From Simkania sp. (GTDB taxonomy: Bacteria; Chlamydiota; Chlamydiia; Chlamydiales; Simkaniaceae), in NCBI GenBank assembly GCA_028279205.1, contig JANQSR010000054.1:1-12982 (forward strand): a DNA stretch of 12,982 bases, written 5' to 3'. Of this stretch, positions 1-8,218 are shown piece after piece. The notes below the pieces were generated by a model, which saw only the letters and a list, made by a program, of their open reading frames with translations, was not told the DNA's origin and did not search any database. Numbering within the stretch: position 1 is the first letter of the stretch; each line of letters starts with the position of its first letter. A program made the position numbers and the translations under genes.

Positions 1-183
1 GCTATGTGGCAGAGATGTCTTTTTCATCTAGCCCAAAATGCACAGGCGTATGCTCCTAACAAGTCTGTAAAGCAAGAAGTTGGAAGATTGCTCCGAGGCA
101 TTTATAATGCTCCGAAAAGGGGAGAAGCAGGTGAACGTCTTAAAAAAGTAGTCGATAGTCGCATGCGGGAACATTATATGTGA
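1..183 (+). pseudogene. IS256/Mutator-family transposase fragment, cut by window edge and by early stop
   Basis: Frame 1 is open from the first base to TGA at 181-183 and encodes 60 residues. The run WQRCLFHLAQNAQAY, followed by a K-rich stretch and RGIYNAPKRGEA, matches the conserved part of IS256-family (Mutator-like DDE) transposases just after the second catalytic aspartate, where WQRCxxHxxxN is typical. Normal proteins continue for well over 100 further residues; here the frame stops after a short unrelated tail, and no matching continuation is visible in the next 170 bases. It is therefore a decayed or truncated copy. The 5' part lies outside the window, so I cannot say how much remains. 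Confidence 0.7.
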
Positions 184-353
184 AGGCTTAAGAAGGATAG
201 ATCTCAAATTTTACAGACAAACTGTTGCTTAATCCCCATTTAAAGGGAGGCCTGGCTCCATCAATCCTAGACAGCTCCTAACTCCCCTCCTTGAACGCGT
301 ACAAAAAAATTTGAAAAAGACTTTTTCTTGAAAAATCAAGCCTAGGTACCCGT
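184..353. other. Intergenic stretch with no recognisable gene
   Basis: This lies between the transposase fragment and the 3' end of the glycosyltransferase. I see no open frame with family resemblance, and no clear terminal inverted repeat that could be assigned to the IS256 fragment. Its only structure is the pair of short A/T palindromes at 313-340, listed separately. Confidence 0.5.
313..340 (-). terminator. Possible weak terminator after the glycosyltransferase gene
   Basis: On the minus strand, just past the gene's stop at 354, there is CTTGA/TCAAG (5-bp stem, 4-nt loop; 327-340), then GAAAAAG/CTTTTTC (313-327), followed by a T-rich run (303-312). The position and U-tract fit a factor-independent terminator, but the stems are A/T-rich and weak. 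Confidence 0.3.
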
Positions 354-1115
354 CTACTTCTTCCAGGCTCTATCTATTTGGTTGATCTCTGCAAGTTTAA
401 GGTGCTTGTAAAAGGTGATATGACCATGATAGACAGAGATAATCAAACCCTCTTTGCCATCCAGAATCCCTTTTTTTAACACGTAAGATTTAAAAAAAGC
501 GAATAGCCCGCTCAAGGTTGCTTTGAGCAAGGAAGAGCTTTTTTTATATTTGTTTTGCTCGGCGTAAAGGGAGGAGTAGAGTTCCATTTTCTTCAAGAAA
601 TGGGAGATTGAGCGATAGGAATAGTGTTTGATAGGGTTTTTTAGCACCACCTCCTCTAAACCCTCTTTGATGATCTCTTCATCGAGTAAATCTTCCGAAA
701 AACGGGTTTTGGTTTTGTTATAAAGGCGTGTGTTGTGGGGGGAGAAGCCGCAACCTCGAATCTGTTTGCCGTTGAAGTAGTTATAAAAAGGGAGTGAATA
801 GACTCTCTCCCGATCTAGTTGGAGGGTTAAAATTTCTTCGGCAAGCCCTTCTGAAAGCACCTCGTCACTATCTAAGGACAAAATCCACTTTTCGGAAGCT
901 TTTTCGCTTGCGATATTGTGAAGAGACCCAAAGCCAGAAAATTTGGCGGTGAAGATCTTTACGTTGGGAAAGGTGGCAGCAATGTCGAGAGTAAGATCTG
1001 TCGAACCTGTATCTAGAACAACAACCTCGTGAAACTTTTCCAAAGATTGCAAACAGCTAGCCAGCGTCTCCTCCGAGTTCTTGGTCAGTACTGTGACTGA
1101 GATTTTCACATCCAC
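354..1115 (-). CDS. Family 2 glycosyltransferase, WaaE/KdtX-like (LPS core)
   Basis: A 253-residue GT-A fold glycosyltransferase that would move a sugar from a nucleotide-sugar donor onto an acceptor at the cytoplasmic face of the inner membrane. Visible motifs: the N-terminal strand VKISVTVLTKN (3-13), VVVLDTGSTD with D35 and D40 for the donor nucleotide, the metal-binding LDSD motif (81-84), and the acceptor-side segment HNTRLYN (127-133). The C-terminal HYSYRSISHFLKKMELYS stretch (164-181) is typical of the WaaE/KdtX subgroup, which adds the first hexose to the inner LPS core, and length agrees (about 250-260). The ATG is preceded by AGG at 5 nt. It stands alone, transcribed away from guaC. 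The family is secure; sugar and acceptor are inferred only. Confidence 0.8.
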   Translation of the reverse strand: MDVKISVTVLTKNSEETLASCLQSLEKFHEVVVLDTGSTDLTLDIAATFPNVKIFTAKFSGFGSLHNIASEKASEKWILSLDSDEVLSEGLAEEILTLQLDRERVYSLPFYNYFNGKQIRGCGFSPHNTRLYNKTKTRFSEDLLDEEIIKEGLEEVVLKNPIKHYSYRSISHFLKKMELYSSLYAEQNKYKKSSSLLKATLSGLFAFFKSYVLKKGILDGKEGLIISVYHGHITFYKHLKLAEINQIDRAWKK

Positions 1116-1172
1116 ACCTGCTTTTTAAGCCGCATTGAAAAATGGGGACTCATTTCTTCGTCAAACAATCTA

Positions 1173-1202
1173 ATTATCCTGTCATTTGGTTTTTCAGTTC
1201 AA
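1173..1202 (-). promoter_or_regulatory. Probable sigma70-type promoter for the glycosyltransferase
   Basis: Read on the minus strand, TTGAAC (1197-1202) and GATAAT (1173-1178) are separated by 18 bases. The start point would fall near 1165, giving about 50 nt of leader before the ATG at 1115. The -10 matches the consensus at 5 of 6 positions and the -35 at 4 of 6. No equally good promoter for the divergent guaC gene was found in the rest of 1116-1325. Confidence 0.4.
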
Positions 1203-1325
1203 CCTTTAAGAGATGAGATGCAAAAAAATTAAAGCCTATTCTGTGCTTTTTTGTTGTTTTTATTTTCCGTTTCATTTAAAAGTTAGGGGCTCCTCAGGAT
1301 CATTTGCGAATAAGAACTTTTTGCC

Positions 1326-2357
1326 ATGGCAGCCAAAAATCATCAATTCAACTTGGGGTATACGTTTGACGATGTCTGCCTTGTTCCTCAGTTTAATAAC
1401 GTTCCCTCCCGAACAAAGCCGAGTCTCGAATCTTGGCTGACAAAAAATAAAAAGATCGGTATCCCCATTCTCTGTTCTAACATGGACTCAACAATTAGCG
1501 ATGATCTTGCTGAGGTTTTAGTCGAAGCGGGTTCGATTCCTATTTATCATAGATTTACGAGGAGCGAAGATGAACAGCAAAAATGGGTTAAAAAGTGGGG
1601 AAATCGCACATTTATCTCTTGTGGGGTACGAGAAGATCGATTTGATTTTATCGGTCAGCTTTTCGAACTGGGTGCCGCAGGGATTTGCGTAGATGTTGCT
1701 CATGGGCACTCTCAAGTAATGCTCCATTTTGTCGAGGAGCTTAAGCGTAGGTATCCCGATCGAGAGGTGATCGCTGGCAACGCCTGCACACCCATGGCCT
1801 ATCACGACCTTGTCAATGCGGGCGCAGATGGCGTGAAGGTGGGAATTGGACCTGGGGCTGCCTGTACAACCCGTATCATGACGGGTTTTGGTGTTCCTCA
1901 ATTCAGTGCGATCTATGAATGCGCACAAGTCGCGGAGAAGCTGCGTGTACCTCTGATTGCCGATGGGGGAATAAGGACGAGTAGGGATGTTGTTTTGGCT
2001 CTTGCCGCAGGTGCTAGCACGGTGATGATTGGTAAATTGTTCGCTTTGACAAATGAGAGTGCTGCAAAGAAACGTCAAGGGAAAGAGGGGTTAGAAGCAA
2101 AATATCGGGGGCAATCGAGTGTCGATTTCCAGACCGACTATTACGGCGGTTTGAAGGAAAAAACGGTGGCTGAAGGGATTGATTTTTGGTCCAAGGTAAG
2201 CGGCTCTGCAAAAGAGCTGATCGGAGAACTCCTTGGGGGGATCCGAAGCGGTTTGACTTATGGCGGATCTAAAAACATCAAAGAGTTACAGCGTAAAGCC
2301 GAGTTTTTATCCGTATCCAATCGGTACATCAAAGAAAGTTATCCAAGAAATAATTAA
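1326..2357 (+). CDS. guaC: GMP reductase / short IMP dehydrogenase-like protein
   Basis: A 343-residue TIM-barrel enzyme of the IMPDH/GMP reductase family. GMP reductase converts GMP to IMP with NADPH and releases ammonia, linking guanine and adenine nucleotide pools. Visible: the [12 protein letters not shown] start (11-22), the catalytic loop [11 protein letters not shown] with C180, the phosphate-binding DGG (213-215) and MIG (234-236), YRGQSS (260-265), and [17 protein letters not shown] near the C-terminus. The protein runs straight through the barrel with no CBS pair and lacks the IMPDH Arg-Tyr flap, so GMP reductase is the better call; length is close to E. coli GuaC (about 347). A CBS-less IMPDH is the alternative. 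The start gives the family N-terminus but has no good Shine-Dalgarno. The permease begins 12 nt after the stop, suggesting an operon. Confidence 0.8.
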   Translation: MAAKNHQFNLGYTFDDVCLVPQFNNVPSRTKPSLESWLTKNKKIGIPILCSNMDSTISDDLAEVLVEAGSIPIYHRFTRSEDEQQKWVKKWGNRTFISCGVREDRFDFIGQLFELGAAGICVDVAHGHSQVMLHFVEELKRRYPDREVIAGNACTPMAYHDLVNAGADGVKVGIGPGAACTTRIMTGFGVPQFSAIYECAQVAEKLRVPLIADGGIRTSRDVVLALAAGASTVMIGKLFALTNESAAKKRQGKEGLEAKYRGQSSVDFQTDYYGGLKEKTVAEGIDFWSKVSGSAKELIGELLGGIRSGLTYGGSKNIKELQRKAEFLSVSNRYIKESYPRNN

Positions 2358-2369
2358 AGGTTTTAATAA

Positions 2370-3701
2370 ATGGCAAAAAAAGCATTGGGCATGTGGATGC
2401 TCACAGCTCTTGTGCTGGGCAATATGATAGGATCTGGGATGCTCTTTCTTCCAACATCTCTTGCTCAGTATGGAACTATTACAATCTTTAGTTGGATTGC
2501 AACAGCGGTTGGATCGATGATTCTAGCTCTTGTTTTTTCAAAACTGTGCACCCTGTTTCCAAAAACGGGGGGTCCCTATGTCTATTGTAAGGAGGGATTT
2601 GGAAGGTTTGTCGGTTTTCAAGTCGCTTACAACTACTGGCTTTATATGTGGATTGGAAACGCGGCCATATCGGTTGCTTTCACTGGATATCTGAGCACAT
2701 TCTGGCCAAAGCTCGCGACTAACAATCTGCTTGGCTTTCTCGTTACAGCTTGTGCTGTCTGGTTTTTATCTCTCGTAAATATCATCGGGATCCGTTTTGC
2801 AGGCTCTCTTCAGCTCATTTTAACGATCGCCAAATTTCTCCCCTTGGTTTTGCTCTCCTTTGTTGCCCTCTTCTTTATCAAAGGGGAGAATCTATTGCTT
2901 GTAAATGTAAGTAGTGAGCCGACATTCAAAGCTTTTTCAGGTGGTGCCATGCTCACTCTGTGGGCCTTTTTGGGCTTGGAATCGGCCTCTATTCCTGCCG
3001 ATGAAGTCAAAAACCCTCAAAAAATCATTCCCCGAGCCACCGTTCTTGGAACGGGTCTGGCAGCTATTGTCTACATCTTAAGCACTGTGGTGATCATGGG
3101 TGTGATTCCCTCCACCGCTCTCAGAGAATCGGTAGCCCCTTTTGCCGACTTGGCGGGTAGTATTTTTGGAAATTGGGGAAGGCTTGCAATGGGAGCGATT
3201 GCTGCGATTGCCTGTCTTGGTGCTTTGAACGGTTGGATCTTACTTCAGGGTCAAGTGCCCCTAGCTGCTGCGAAAGATGGACTCTTTCCCCAAAAATTCA
3301 GCCAAATTTCTAAGAGCCGTTCTCCTGTGTTTGGGATTGTGATTTCCTCTCTCTGTGTGACGGTTTTGCTCATTCTCAACTTTACAAAGAGTTTGGCAGA
3401 GCAGTTCACCTTTATCATCTCGATGGCAACTCTGGCTGCGATTATCGCCTACCTTTACACGAGTATAGCTGAGTTTGTCATTTACACTAAGCATCCCGAT
3501 AAAGCTAACAAGAAGGGAAACTTTAAATCTTTGACCCTCTCGTTATTGGCATTTGTTTATGCTTTTTGGATGATGATGAGCTCGGGACAAGAGATTGTCT
3601 TTTACGGGGCGATTTTAATGTTTACGGGTCTTCCGCTCTATAGTTTGACGGAGTGGAAGAGGGGGCGAAAACAGATCGCTGCAAAGGCAGGTCTGGATTG
3701 A
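2370..3701 (+). CDS. AdiC/AaxC-like amino-acid antiporter (APC superfamily)
   Basis: A 443-residue inner-membrane protein with about 12 hydrophobic segments, closely patterned on the arginine:agmatine antiporter AdiC, with a constant four-residue offset. The substrate-site GSG motif is at 21-23. Y89 and N97 (in WIGN) match AdiC Y93 and N101. W198 and E204 in LWAFLGLESAS match W202 and E208, and W289 in NGWILLQGQ matches W293. Chlamydiae use the relative AaxC. These matches support cationic amino acid or amine exchange, but other APA-family exchangers share part of the pattern, and no decarboxylase gene lies in this window to confirm arginine. AAAGG nine bases before the ATG is a usable ribosome site. 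It is likely co-transcribed with guaC and ends at a hairpin at 3710-3741. Confidence 0.8.
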   Translation: MAKKALGMWMLTALVLGNMIGSGMLFLPTSLAQYGTITIFSWIATAVGSMILALVFSKLCTLFPKTGGPYVYCKEGFGRFVGFQVAYNYWLYMWIGNAAISVAFTGYLSTFWPKLATNNLLGFLVTACAVWFLSLVNIIGIRFAGSLQLILTIAKFLPLVLLSFVALFFIKGENLLLVNVSSEPTFKAFSGGAMLTLWAFLGLESASIPADEVKNPQKIIPRATVLGTGLAAIVYILSTVVIMGVIPSTALRESVAPFADLAGSIFGNWGRLAMGAIAAIACLGALNGWILLQGQVPLAAAKDGLFPQKFSQISKSRSPVFGIVISSLCVTVLLILNFTKSLAEQFTFIISMATLAAIIAYLYTSIAEFVIYTKHPDKANKKGNFKSLTLSLLAFVYAFWMMMSSGQEIVFYGAILMFTGLPLYSLTEWKRGRKQIAAKAGLD

Positions 3702-3709
3702 TAGACCAT

Positions 3710-3741
3710 CTGCTTATCTCCATTCTGGGAATGGGGAGCAG
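3710..3741 (+). terminator. Hairpin terminator after the permease gene
   Basis: Eight bases past the stop codon, CTGCT (3710-3714) pairs with AGCAG (3737-3741), enclosing a perfect CCATTC/GAATGG stem (3720-3725 with 3729-3734) and a TGG loop. TTTTATT follows after a short spacer. It could end the guaC-permease transcript and separate it from the transporter pair, although the T-tract is offset. Confidence 0.45.
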
Positions 3742-3793
3742 TATACCCCTTTTATTGATTTGCCCAAACTCTCTCTCCTGGTAAAATGTAGGA

Positions 3794-5068
3794 GTGTCTC
3801 AATCAAAACTTTTTTCTATTAAATCTGAATTGCAAAATTATTCTAATTCAGAAAAGCTTTCGGTTCTTTGTGCCATGGTTTGCAGCTTTTGCATTACGTC
3901 TGGGTATGCGATCACAAGACCTGCAACCAGTTCGATCTTCATTGCCAAATACACCGCTGGGTTTTTGCCCTATGTTTGGCTCATCGCACTCCCTTTGAAC
4001 TTTATTGTTGTCAGTTTATACAACCATTTTCTTCCCATTTTGGGGTGTTTTCGCTTTTTTCTACTGACCCTTCTGCCGACGATGGGGCTCGATCTTTTCT
4101 CTGCCCTGTTTCTTGTAAAATTTCCTTTCTTCTCTTTGATTCTCCACATCTGGAAGGAGATCTACGTCATGCTGATGTTTCAACAACTCTGGTCAATCAT
4201 TCACTCGAAGACGAAAATGTCTCGCGCAAAGTATCTGTACGGATTTTTATTCGGAATAGGGGGCTTTGGAACTCTATTTGGGAGTCTTGTTCCCAGTTTC
4301 TTTGCTACAAAAGTGGGCTCTGAGTCAATCCTATTTTTTAGTCTGCCCATCTATTTGATCTACATCATTGCCTACTATTTTTTCTTGAGAAAGAGCGATT
4401 TTTTAAAATCTCAAAAACGGGATCAAAAGATTGGAAAATTGAAAACAAATGCTTTCCAGGGTTTTTCTCTGATCGGCACCTCACGTGTGCTCACATTTAT
4501 TTTACTCCTTGTCATTCTGATGCAAGTCTCAAGCACGCTCATGGACTACCAATTTAGCCATTTCGTCCAAGAAAAGATTCCCGACAAGGACTTGCGCACT
4601 CAGTTTTACGGGCGGTTTTGGGGGTTGATTGGAACAATCAAGCTATTTTTACAGTTTATCGCTCCGTTTGTTCTCGCTCAATTTTTGGGTCTTCGAGTAT
4701 CCCACCTCTTGATCCCAATTATCTTCTTTTTCAATGCCATAGGATACCTTATTTCCCCAACGCTCTCTATGATCTCTTATTCTTTTTTCATCATAAAAAC
4801 GTTTGATCATTCGATCTTCAATATTTTAAAAGAGATGCTTTACGTGCCATTGAAAATGGATGAAAAATTCAAAGCAAAAGCTGTGATCGATGTTTTTGCT
4901 TACCGCAGCTCGAAAGCGGTAGCCTCAGTTTTGATTATTTTTCTACAACTATTTTTTTCTTCCCAAGCTTTACCCATTCTTCCTTGGATCCAAACTCTTT
5001 TGTTTTCAATATGGGTTAGCTTGGTTTTCTTTTTACTCAGACCTAAAAAAACTTCTGTAACATTTTAA
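3794..5068 (+). CDS. TLC/NTT-like (ATP/ADP translocase-related) membrane transporter, copy 1
   Basis: A 424-residue, strongly hydrophobic protein with about 11-12 membrane segments. Motif order follows the nucleotide transporter (TLC/NTT) family: IAKYTAGFLPYVWLIALPLN near the N-terminus; HIWKEIY, then AKYLYGFLFGIGGFGTLFGSL in the middle; MDYQF...VQEKIPDK and a GRF segment; and LKEMLYVPL...KAKAVIDVFAYR near the C-terminus, equivalent to the KEM-Y-PL...K-KAAIDV block of ATP/ADP translocases. Such proteins import host nucleotides or exchange ATP for ADP in intracellular bacteria. It is shorter than classical members (about 500) and divergent, so substrate cannot be assigned. The start is uncertain: the GTG is directly abutted by AGGA, and no better upstream start is open. 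The next gene is a close paralogue 38 nt downstream. Confidence 0.65.
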   Translation: MSQSKLFSIKSELQNYSNSEKLSVLCAMVCSFCITSGYAITRPATSSIFIAKYTAGFLPYVWLIALPLNFIVVSLYNHFLPILGCFRFFLLTLLPTMGLDLFSALFLVKFPFFSLILHIWKEIYVMLMFQQLWSIIHSKTKMSRAKYLYGFLFGIGGFGTLFGSLVPSFFATKVGSESILFFSLPIYLIYIIAYYFFLRKSDFLKSQKRDQKIGKLKTNAFQGFSLIGTSRVLTFILLLVILMQVSSTLMDYQFSHFVQEKIPDKDLRTQFYGRFWGLIGTIKLFLQFIAPFVLAQFLGLRVSHLLIPIIFFFNAIGYLISPTLSMISYSFFIIKTFDHSIFNILKEMLYVPLKMDEKFKAKAVIDVFAYRSSKAVASVLIIFLQLFFSSQALPILPWIQTLLFSIWVSLVFFLLRPKKTSVTF

Positions 5069-5106
5069 ACATCAAAAGATTAGAATGGTCTAAAAACTGC
5101 AAATAA

Positions 5107-6402
5107 ATGAGGATAGATTTCAAAAAGAACAATTATTTGAAGCTTTCTTTTATCAAATCTGAATTCCAAAGCTATTCTACTCAAGAAAAGTTTTCGGTTC
5201 TTTGTGCAATGCTCTGCATTTTTTGCATTGCATCTAGTTATACAATCACAAGACCTGCAATCAGTTCGATCTTTATCGCCAAGTATACTGTCAGATTTTT
5301 GCCCTATGTTTGGCTGATCACGATCCCTTTAAACTTTATCGTTGTCAGTCTATACAACCGCTTTCTTCAGATTATGGGATGTTTTCGCTTTTTTCTACTG
5401 ACCCTTTTGCCGACGATGGGGCTCTACCTTTTCTCTGCCCTGTTTCTTGTAAAATTTTCCTTTTTATCGCTCATTCTCTACATCTGGAAGGATGTCTACA
5501 TCATGCTGATGTTCCAACAGTTCTGGTCGATCCTCCATTCGAAGACAAAGGTGTCTCGTGCAAAGTATCTGTACGGTTTTTTATTTGGAATAGGGGGCTT
5601 GGGAAGCCTATTCGGGAGTCTCGTTCCAGGGTTCTTTGCTACAAAAGTGGGCTCCGAGTCTACTCTGTTTTTTAGTCTTCCTGTCTACTCGATCTTTATC
5701 ATTGCCTATTATTTTCTTTTGAAAAAGAGTGGTTTTTTAAACTCTCAAAAAGAGGATCAAAAGCCCGCTGGGTTGAAAACAGATCCTTTTGAGGGGTTTT
5801 CCCTCATTCGCGCATCCCGTGTGCTCACATTCATTTTACTCGTTGTCATTTTGATGCAAGTCTCGAGCACGCTCATGGACTATCAATTTAGTCATTTCTT
5901 GCAAGAAAAGATTCCCAACAAGGACTTACGCACGCAGTTTTATGGCCGTTTTTGGGGGTTGATTGGAACAGGCAAGCTGCTTTTACAGTTTATCGGTTCG
6001 TTTGTTCTTGCTCAATTTTTGGGTGTGCGCCGCTCTCACTTTTTGATTCCAGCTATCCTCCTCCTCAATGCGATAGGCTACCTCATTTTTCCACTCCTCT
6101 CTATGTTCATGTACTCTTTCTTTATCATAAGAACTTTTGATTATTCGATCTTTAACATCTTGAAAGAGATGCTCTACGTGCCTTTAAAAAGGGATGAAAA
6201 ATTTAAAGCGAAAGCTGTGATCGATGTGTTTGCCTACCGCGGCTCAAAGGCTTTGGCTTCAATTTTGATCCTTCTGTTACAACTATTTTTTTCTTCCCAG
6301 GTTTTACCCCTCCTTTCTTGGATTTATCCCCTTTTGTTCTCGATTTGGATCATCCTGGTTTTCTTTCTACTTAGACCTAAAAAAACTTCCCTGGTAGTTT
6401 AA
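5107..6402 (+). CDS. TLC/NTT-like membrane transporter, copy 2 (tandem paralogue)
   Basis: A 431-residue paralogue of the preceding gene, about four-fifths identical by eye and alignable end to end without large gaps. It keeps the blocks IAKY...FLPYVWLI, YIWKDVY, AKYLYGFLFGIGGLGSLFGSL, MDYQFSHF and LKEMLYVPL...KAKAVIDVFAYR. Differences gather in the N-terminal 15 residues, at charged loop positions (for example the SQKEDQKPAGLKTD linker near 210-225) and in scattered membrane residues. Similarity also runs through the DNA, so this is a fairly recent tandem duplication. No clear Shine-Dalgarno precedes the ATG. A small TTAGA/TCTAA stem-loop (5080-5093) sits in the 38-nt gap and could tune expression between copies. 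Probably an inner-membrane nucleotide or related metabolite carrier; substrate unknown. Confidence 0.65.
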   Translation: MRIDFKKNNYLKLSFIKSEFQSYSTQEKFSVLCAMLCIFCIASSYTITRPAISSIFIAKYTVRFLPYVWLITIPLNFIVVSLYNRFLQIMGCFRFFLLTLLPTMGLYLFSALFLVKFSFLSLILYIWKDVYIMLMFQQFWSILHSKTKVSRAKYLYGFLFGIGGLGSLFGSLVPGFFATKVGSESTLFFSLPVYSIFIIAYYFLLKKSGFLNSQKEDQKPAGLKTDPFEGFSLIRASRVLTFILLVVILMQVSSTLMDYQFSHFLQEKIPNKDLRTQFYGRFWGLIGTGKLLLQFIGSFVLAQFLGVRRSHFLIPAILLLNAIGYLIFPLLSMFMYSFFIIRTFDYSIFNILKEMLYVPLKRDEKFKAKAVIDVFAYRGSKALASILILLLQLFFSSQVLPLLSWIYPLLFSIWIILVFFLLRPKKTSLVV

Positions 6403-6466
6403 ATCATCTGGCGGTATGCTTTTTGTTTATCCCATTTCGCTTTAACCCAGGGAGTTCGATTTACCT

Positions 6467-8173
6467 ATGGCAGATGTTGAAAGAATTTTTTTTGAAGGGA
6501 AAGAGATTGTCGAAGTTGATCGGAACTCTCGAGATATTCTCTCTGACCCGATGCTCAACAAAGGAACCGCTTTTACCACGGAGGAGCGGATCGATCTTGG
6601 CATCGACAGCTTGCTTCCCTTCCACTGTTCGACAATTGAGCGGCAGGTTGAAAGGCGGTATATAAATTTTTGCGACAGGAAGACCCCTATAGATAAATAT
6701 CTATTTTTAACAGCTCTTCAAGATCGGAATGAAACCCTTTTTTTCCGCCTGGTCGAAGAGCATGCAGAGGAGATGCTTCCCTACATTTATACGCCCACGG
6801 TCGGGGACGTTGCCTTAGACTACAGTTATCTATACAACCAAAATCGTGGGGTTTACCTCTCTTATCCTCTTAAAGATCGGATGGATGAACTGGTTGCAAA
6901 TATTCCCAAAGAGCGTGTCGATGTGATTGTCGTAACGGATGGAGAGCGGATTCTAGGTCTTGGGGATTTGGGAGTTGGGGGCATGGTGATACCAGCTAAA
7001 AAGCTTGTCTTTTACTCCCTTTTTGGTGGATTCCACCCCGCTTACACGCTGCCTGTTTTCTTGGATGTGGGTACGAACAATCCCAAACTTTTGGAAGATC
7101 CCCTCTATTTAGGATGGCGCCATGAGAGGATCAAGGCTCAAGAATATGATGATTTTGTCGATTCCTTTTTGCAAGCGGTAAACAAGCGGTATCCTGGTGT
7201 TCTTATTCAGTGGGAAGATTTTGCCAAACAGAATGCTTACCCGCTGCTCGATCGTTACAAGGATAAATATTGCAGTTTTAATGATGATATACAGGGAACG
7301 GCGGGGGTTGCAATGGCTGGCATCTTTGCAGCAATCAGAGCGACAAAAACCAACCTTAGATCTCAACGCATTCTCATTTACGGGGGAGGTTCTGCGGGAA
7401 TAGGGGTTGCCGATCTGATTGCAAAAGCGATGCTCGAACAGGACATCTCAGAAGAGGAGGCCAAATCCTGCATCTACGTCTTGGGCAGGAATGGACTTGT
7501 CCATACACAATCTCAAGGGATAGATGAGATGAAGAGGCGGTTTATGCAAGATGCGAAAAAGATTAAGGCGTGGGGTGTATCAGATCTTCAGAATGTGACC
7601 CTGATGGAGACGGTTAAATGTGCCAAACCGACCATTTTGATCGGGACTTCGGCGCAGCCTGGAGCGTTTACTCAAGAGATTACAACCGAAATGTTAAAGC
7701 ATGTCGATCTTCCCATCATTTTTCCCCTTTCCAATCCCACATCCAAATCGGAGGCTGTTCCACGAGATATCATTGAATGGACCAAAGGGAAAGCCTTGGT
7801 CGCAACGGGAAGCCCCTTCTCTCCTGTAGAGTATGAGGGCAGAAAGATCAGCATCGGTCAGTGTAACAACGTGTTCATTTTTCCAGGAATCGCCCGAGGA
7901 GTCTTTGCAACAGGAGCTAAACGGGTGACCGATCTCATGTTCTTAAGAGCGGCTGAAGTGCTAAGCAAATTTGCTCCCATTATTGAAAATTCAGATGACT
8001 CTCTCTTTCCCTCTATTCAGAAACTATCGCTTATCAGTCAAGAAATCGCCGTTGCGGTAGGTTTAGAGGCGGTCAATCAAGGTTTGAGCACCCTCTCGCC
8101 TGAAGATGTTGAAAAAGCAGTAAAAAAATCAGCTTGGAAGCCAAAATATCCGAAAATCAGAAGAAAAAGATAA
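6467..8173 (+). CDS. maeA: NAD-dependent malic enzyme (oxaloacetate-decarboxylating type)
   Basis: A 568-residue large-type malic enzyme, close to E. coli MaeA (565), converting malate to pyruvate and CO2 with reduction of NAD. Visible: Y108 in YIYTPTVGD (general acid), RILGLGDLGVGGMVIP (161-176) followed by the catalytic lysine K179, metal ligands E250-D251 in QWED and D274 in FNDDIQGTAG, and the dinucleotide-binding segment ILIYGGGSAGIG (302-313). The usual DQGxGGM is DLGVGGM here, a mild variation. The ATG follows GGAG at about 12 nt, a slightly long spacing; the frame upstream gives no better start. Whether it prefers NAD or NADP cannot be read with certainty. It faces the lipocalin gene convergently across 45 bases. 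Confidence 0.9.
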   Translation: MADVERIFFEGKEIVEVDRNSRDILSDPMLNKGTAFTTEERIDLGIDSLLPFHCSTIERQVERRYINFCDRKTPIDKYLFLTALQDRNETLFFRLVEEHAEEMLPYIYTPTVGDVALDYSYLYNQNRGVYLSYPLKDRMDELVANIPKERVDVIVVTDGERILGLGDLGVGGMVIPAKKLVFYSLFGGFHPAYTLPVFLDVGTNNPKLLEDPLYLGWRHERIKAQEYDDFVDSFLQAVNKRYPGVLIQWEDFAKQNAYPLLDRYKDKYCSFNDDIQGTAGVAMAGIFAAIRATKTNLRSQRILIYGGGSAGIGVADLIAKAMLEQDISEEEAKSCIYVLGRNGLVHTQSQGIDEMKRRFMQDAKKIKAWGVSDLQNVTLMETVKCAKPTILIGTSAQPGAFTQEITTEMLKHVDLPIIFPLSNPTSKSEAVPRDIIEWTKGKALVATGSPFSPVEYEGRKISIGQCNNVFIFPGIARGVFATGAKRVTDLMFLRAAEVLSKFAPIIENSDDSLFPSIQKLSLISQEIAVAVGLEAVNQGLSTLSPEDVEKAVKKSAWKPKYPKIRRKR

Positions 8174-8181
8174 AACCCCGT

Positions 8182-8199
8182 TTTAATTTTTCAATTAAA
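8182..8199. terminator. A/T-rich palindrome between convergent genes
   Basis: TTTAATT (8182-8188) and AATTAAA (8193-8199) form a perfect 7-bp stem around a 4-base loop, between the stops of the malic enzyme (8173) and the lipocalin (8219). Position suits a bidirectional terminator, but with no G/C pairs the stem is weak. Confidence 0.25.
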
Positions 8200-8218
8200 T
8201 ACAACAGCAAAGGATTGG

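Noticed and set aside
1116..1325. Possible purine riboswitch upstream of guaC
   Set aside because: No three-way junction pattern or conserved purine-aptamer loops could be seen, and the promoter candidates on the plus strand are weak.
1213..1440. 75-codon open frame overlapping the start of guaC
   Set aside because: Runs into guaC in another frame; composition looks random and no ribosome site precedes it.
1518..2078. 186-codon open frame antisense to guaC
   Set aside because: Lies entirely inside a strongly supported gene, has Cys/His/Ser-rich random composition and no family resemblance.
3868..4323. Open frame inside transporter copy 1, with a matching one (5310-5675) inside copy 2
   Set aside because: Both sit in the same alternative frame of the duplicated genes, so their similarity follows from the duplication and does not indicate a conserved overlapping gene.
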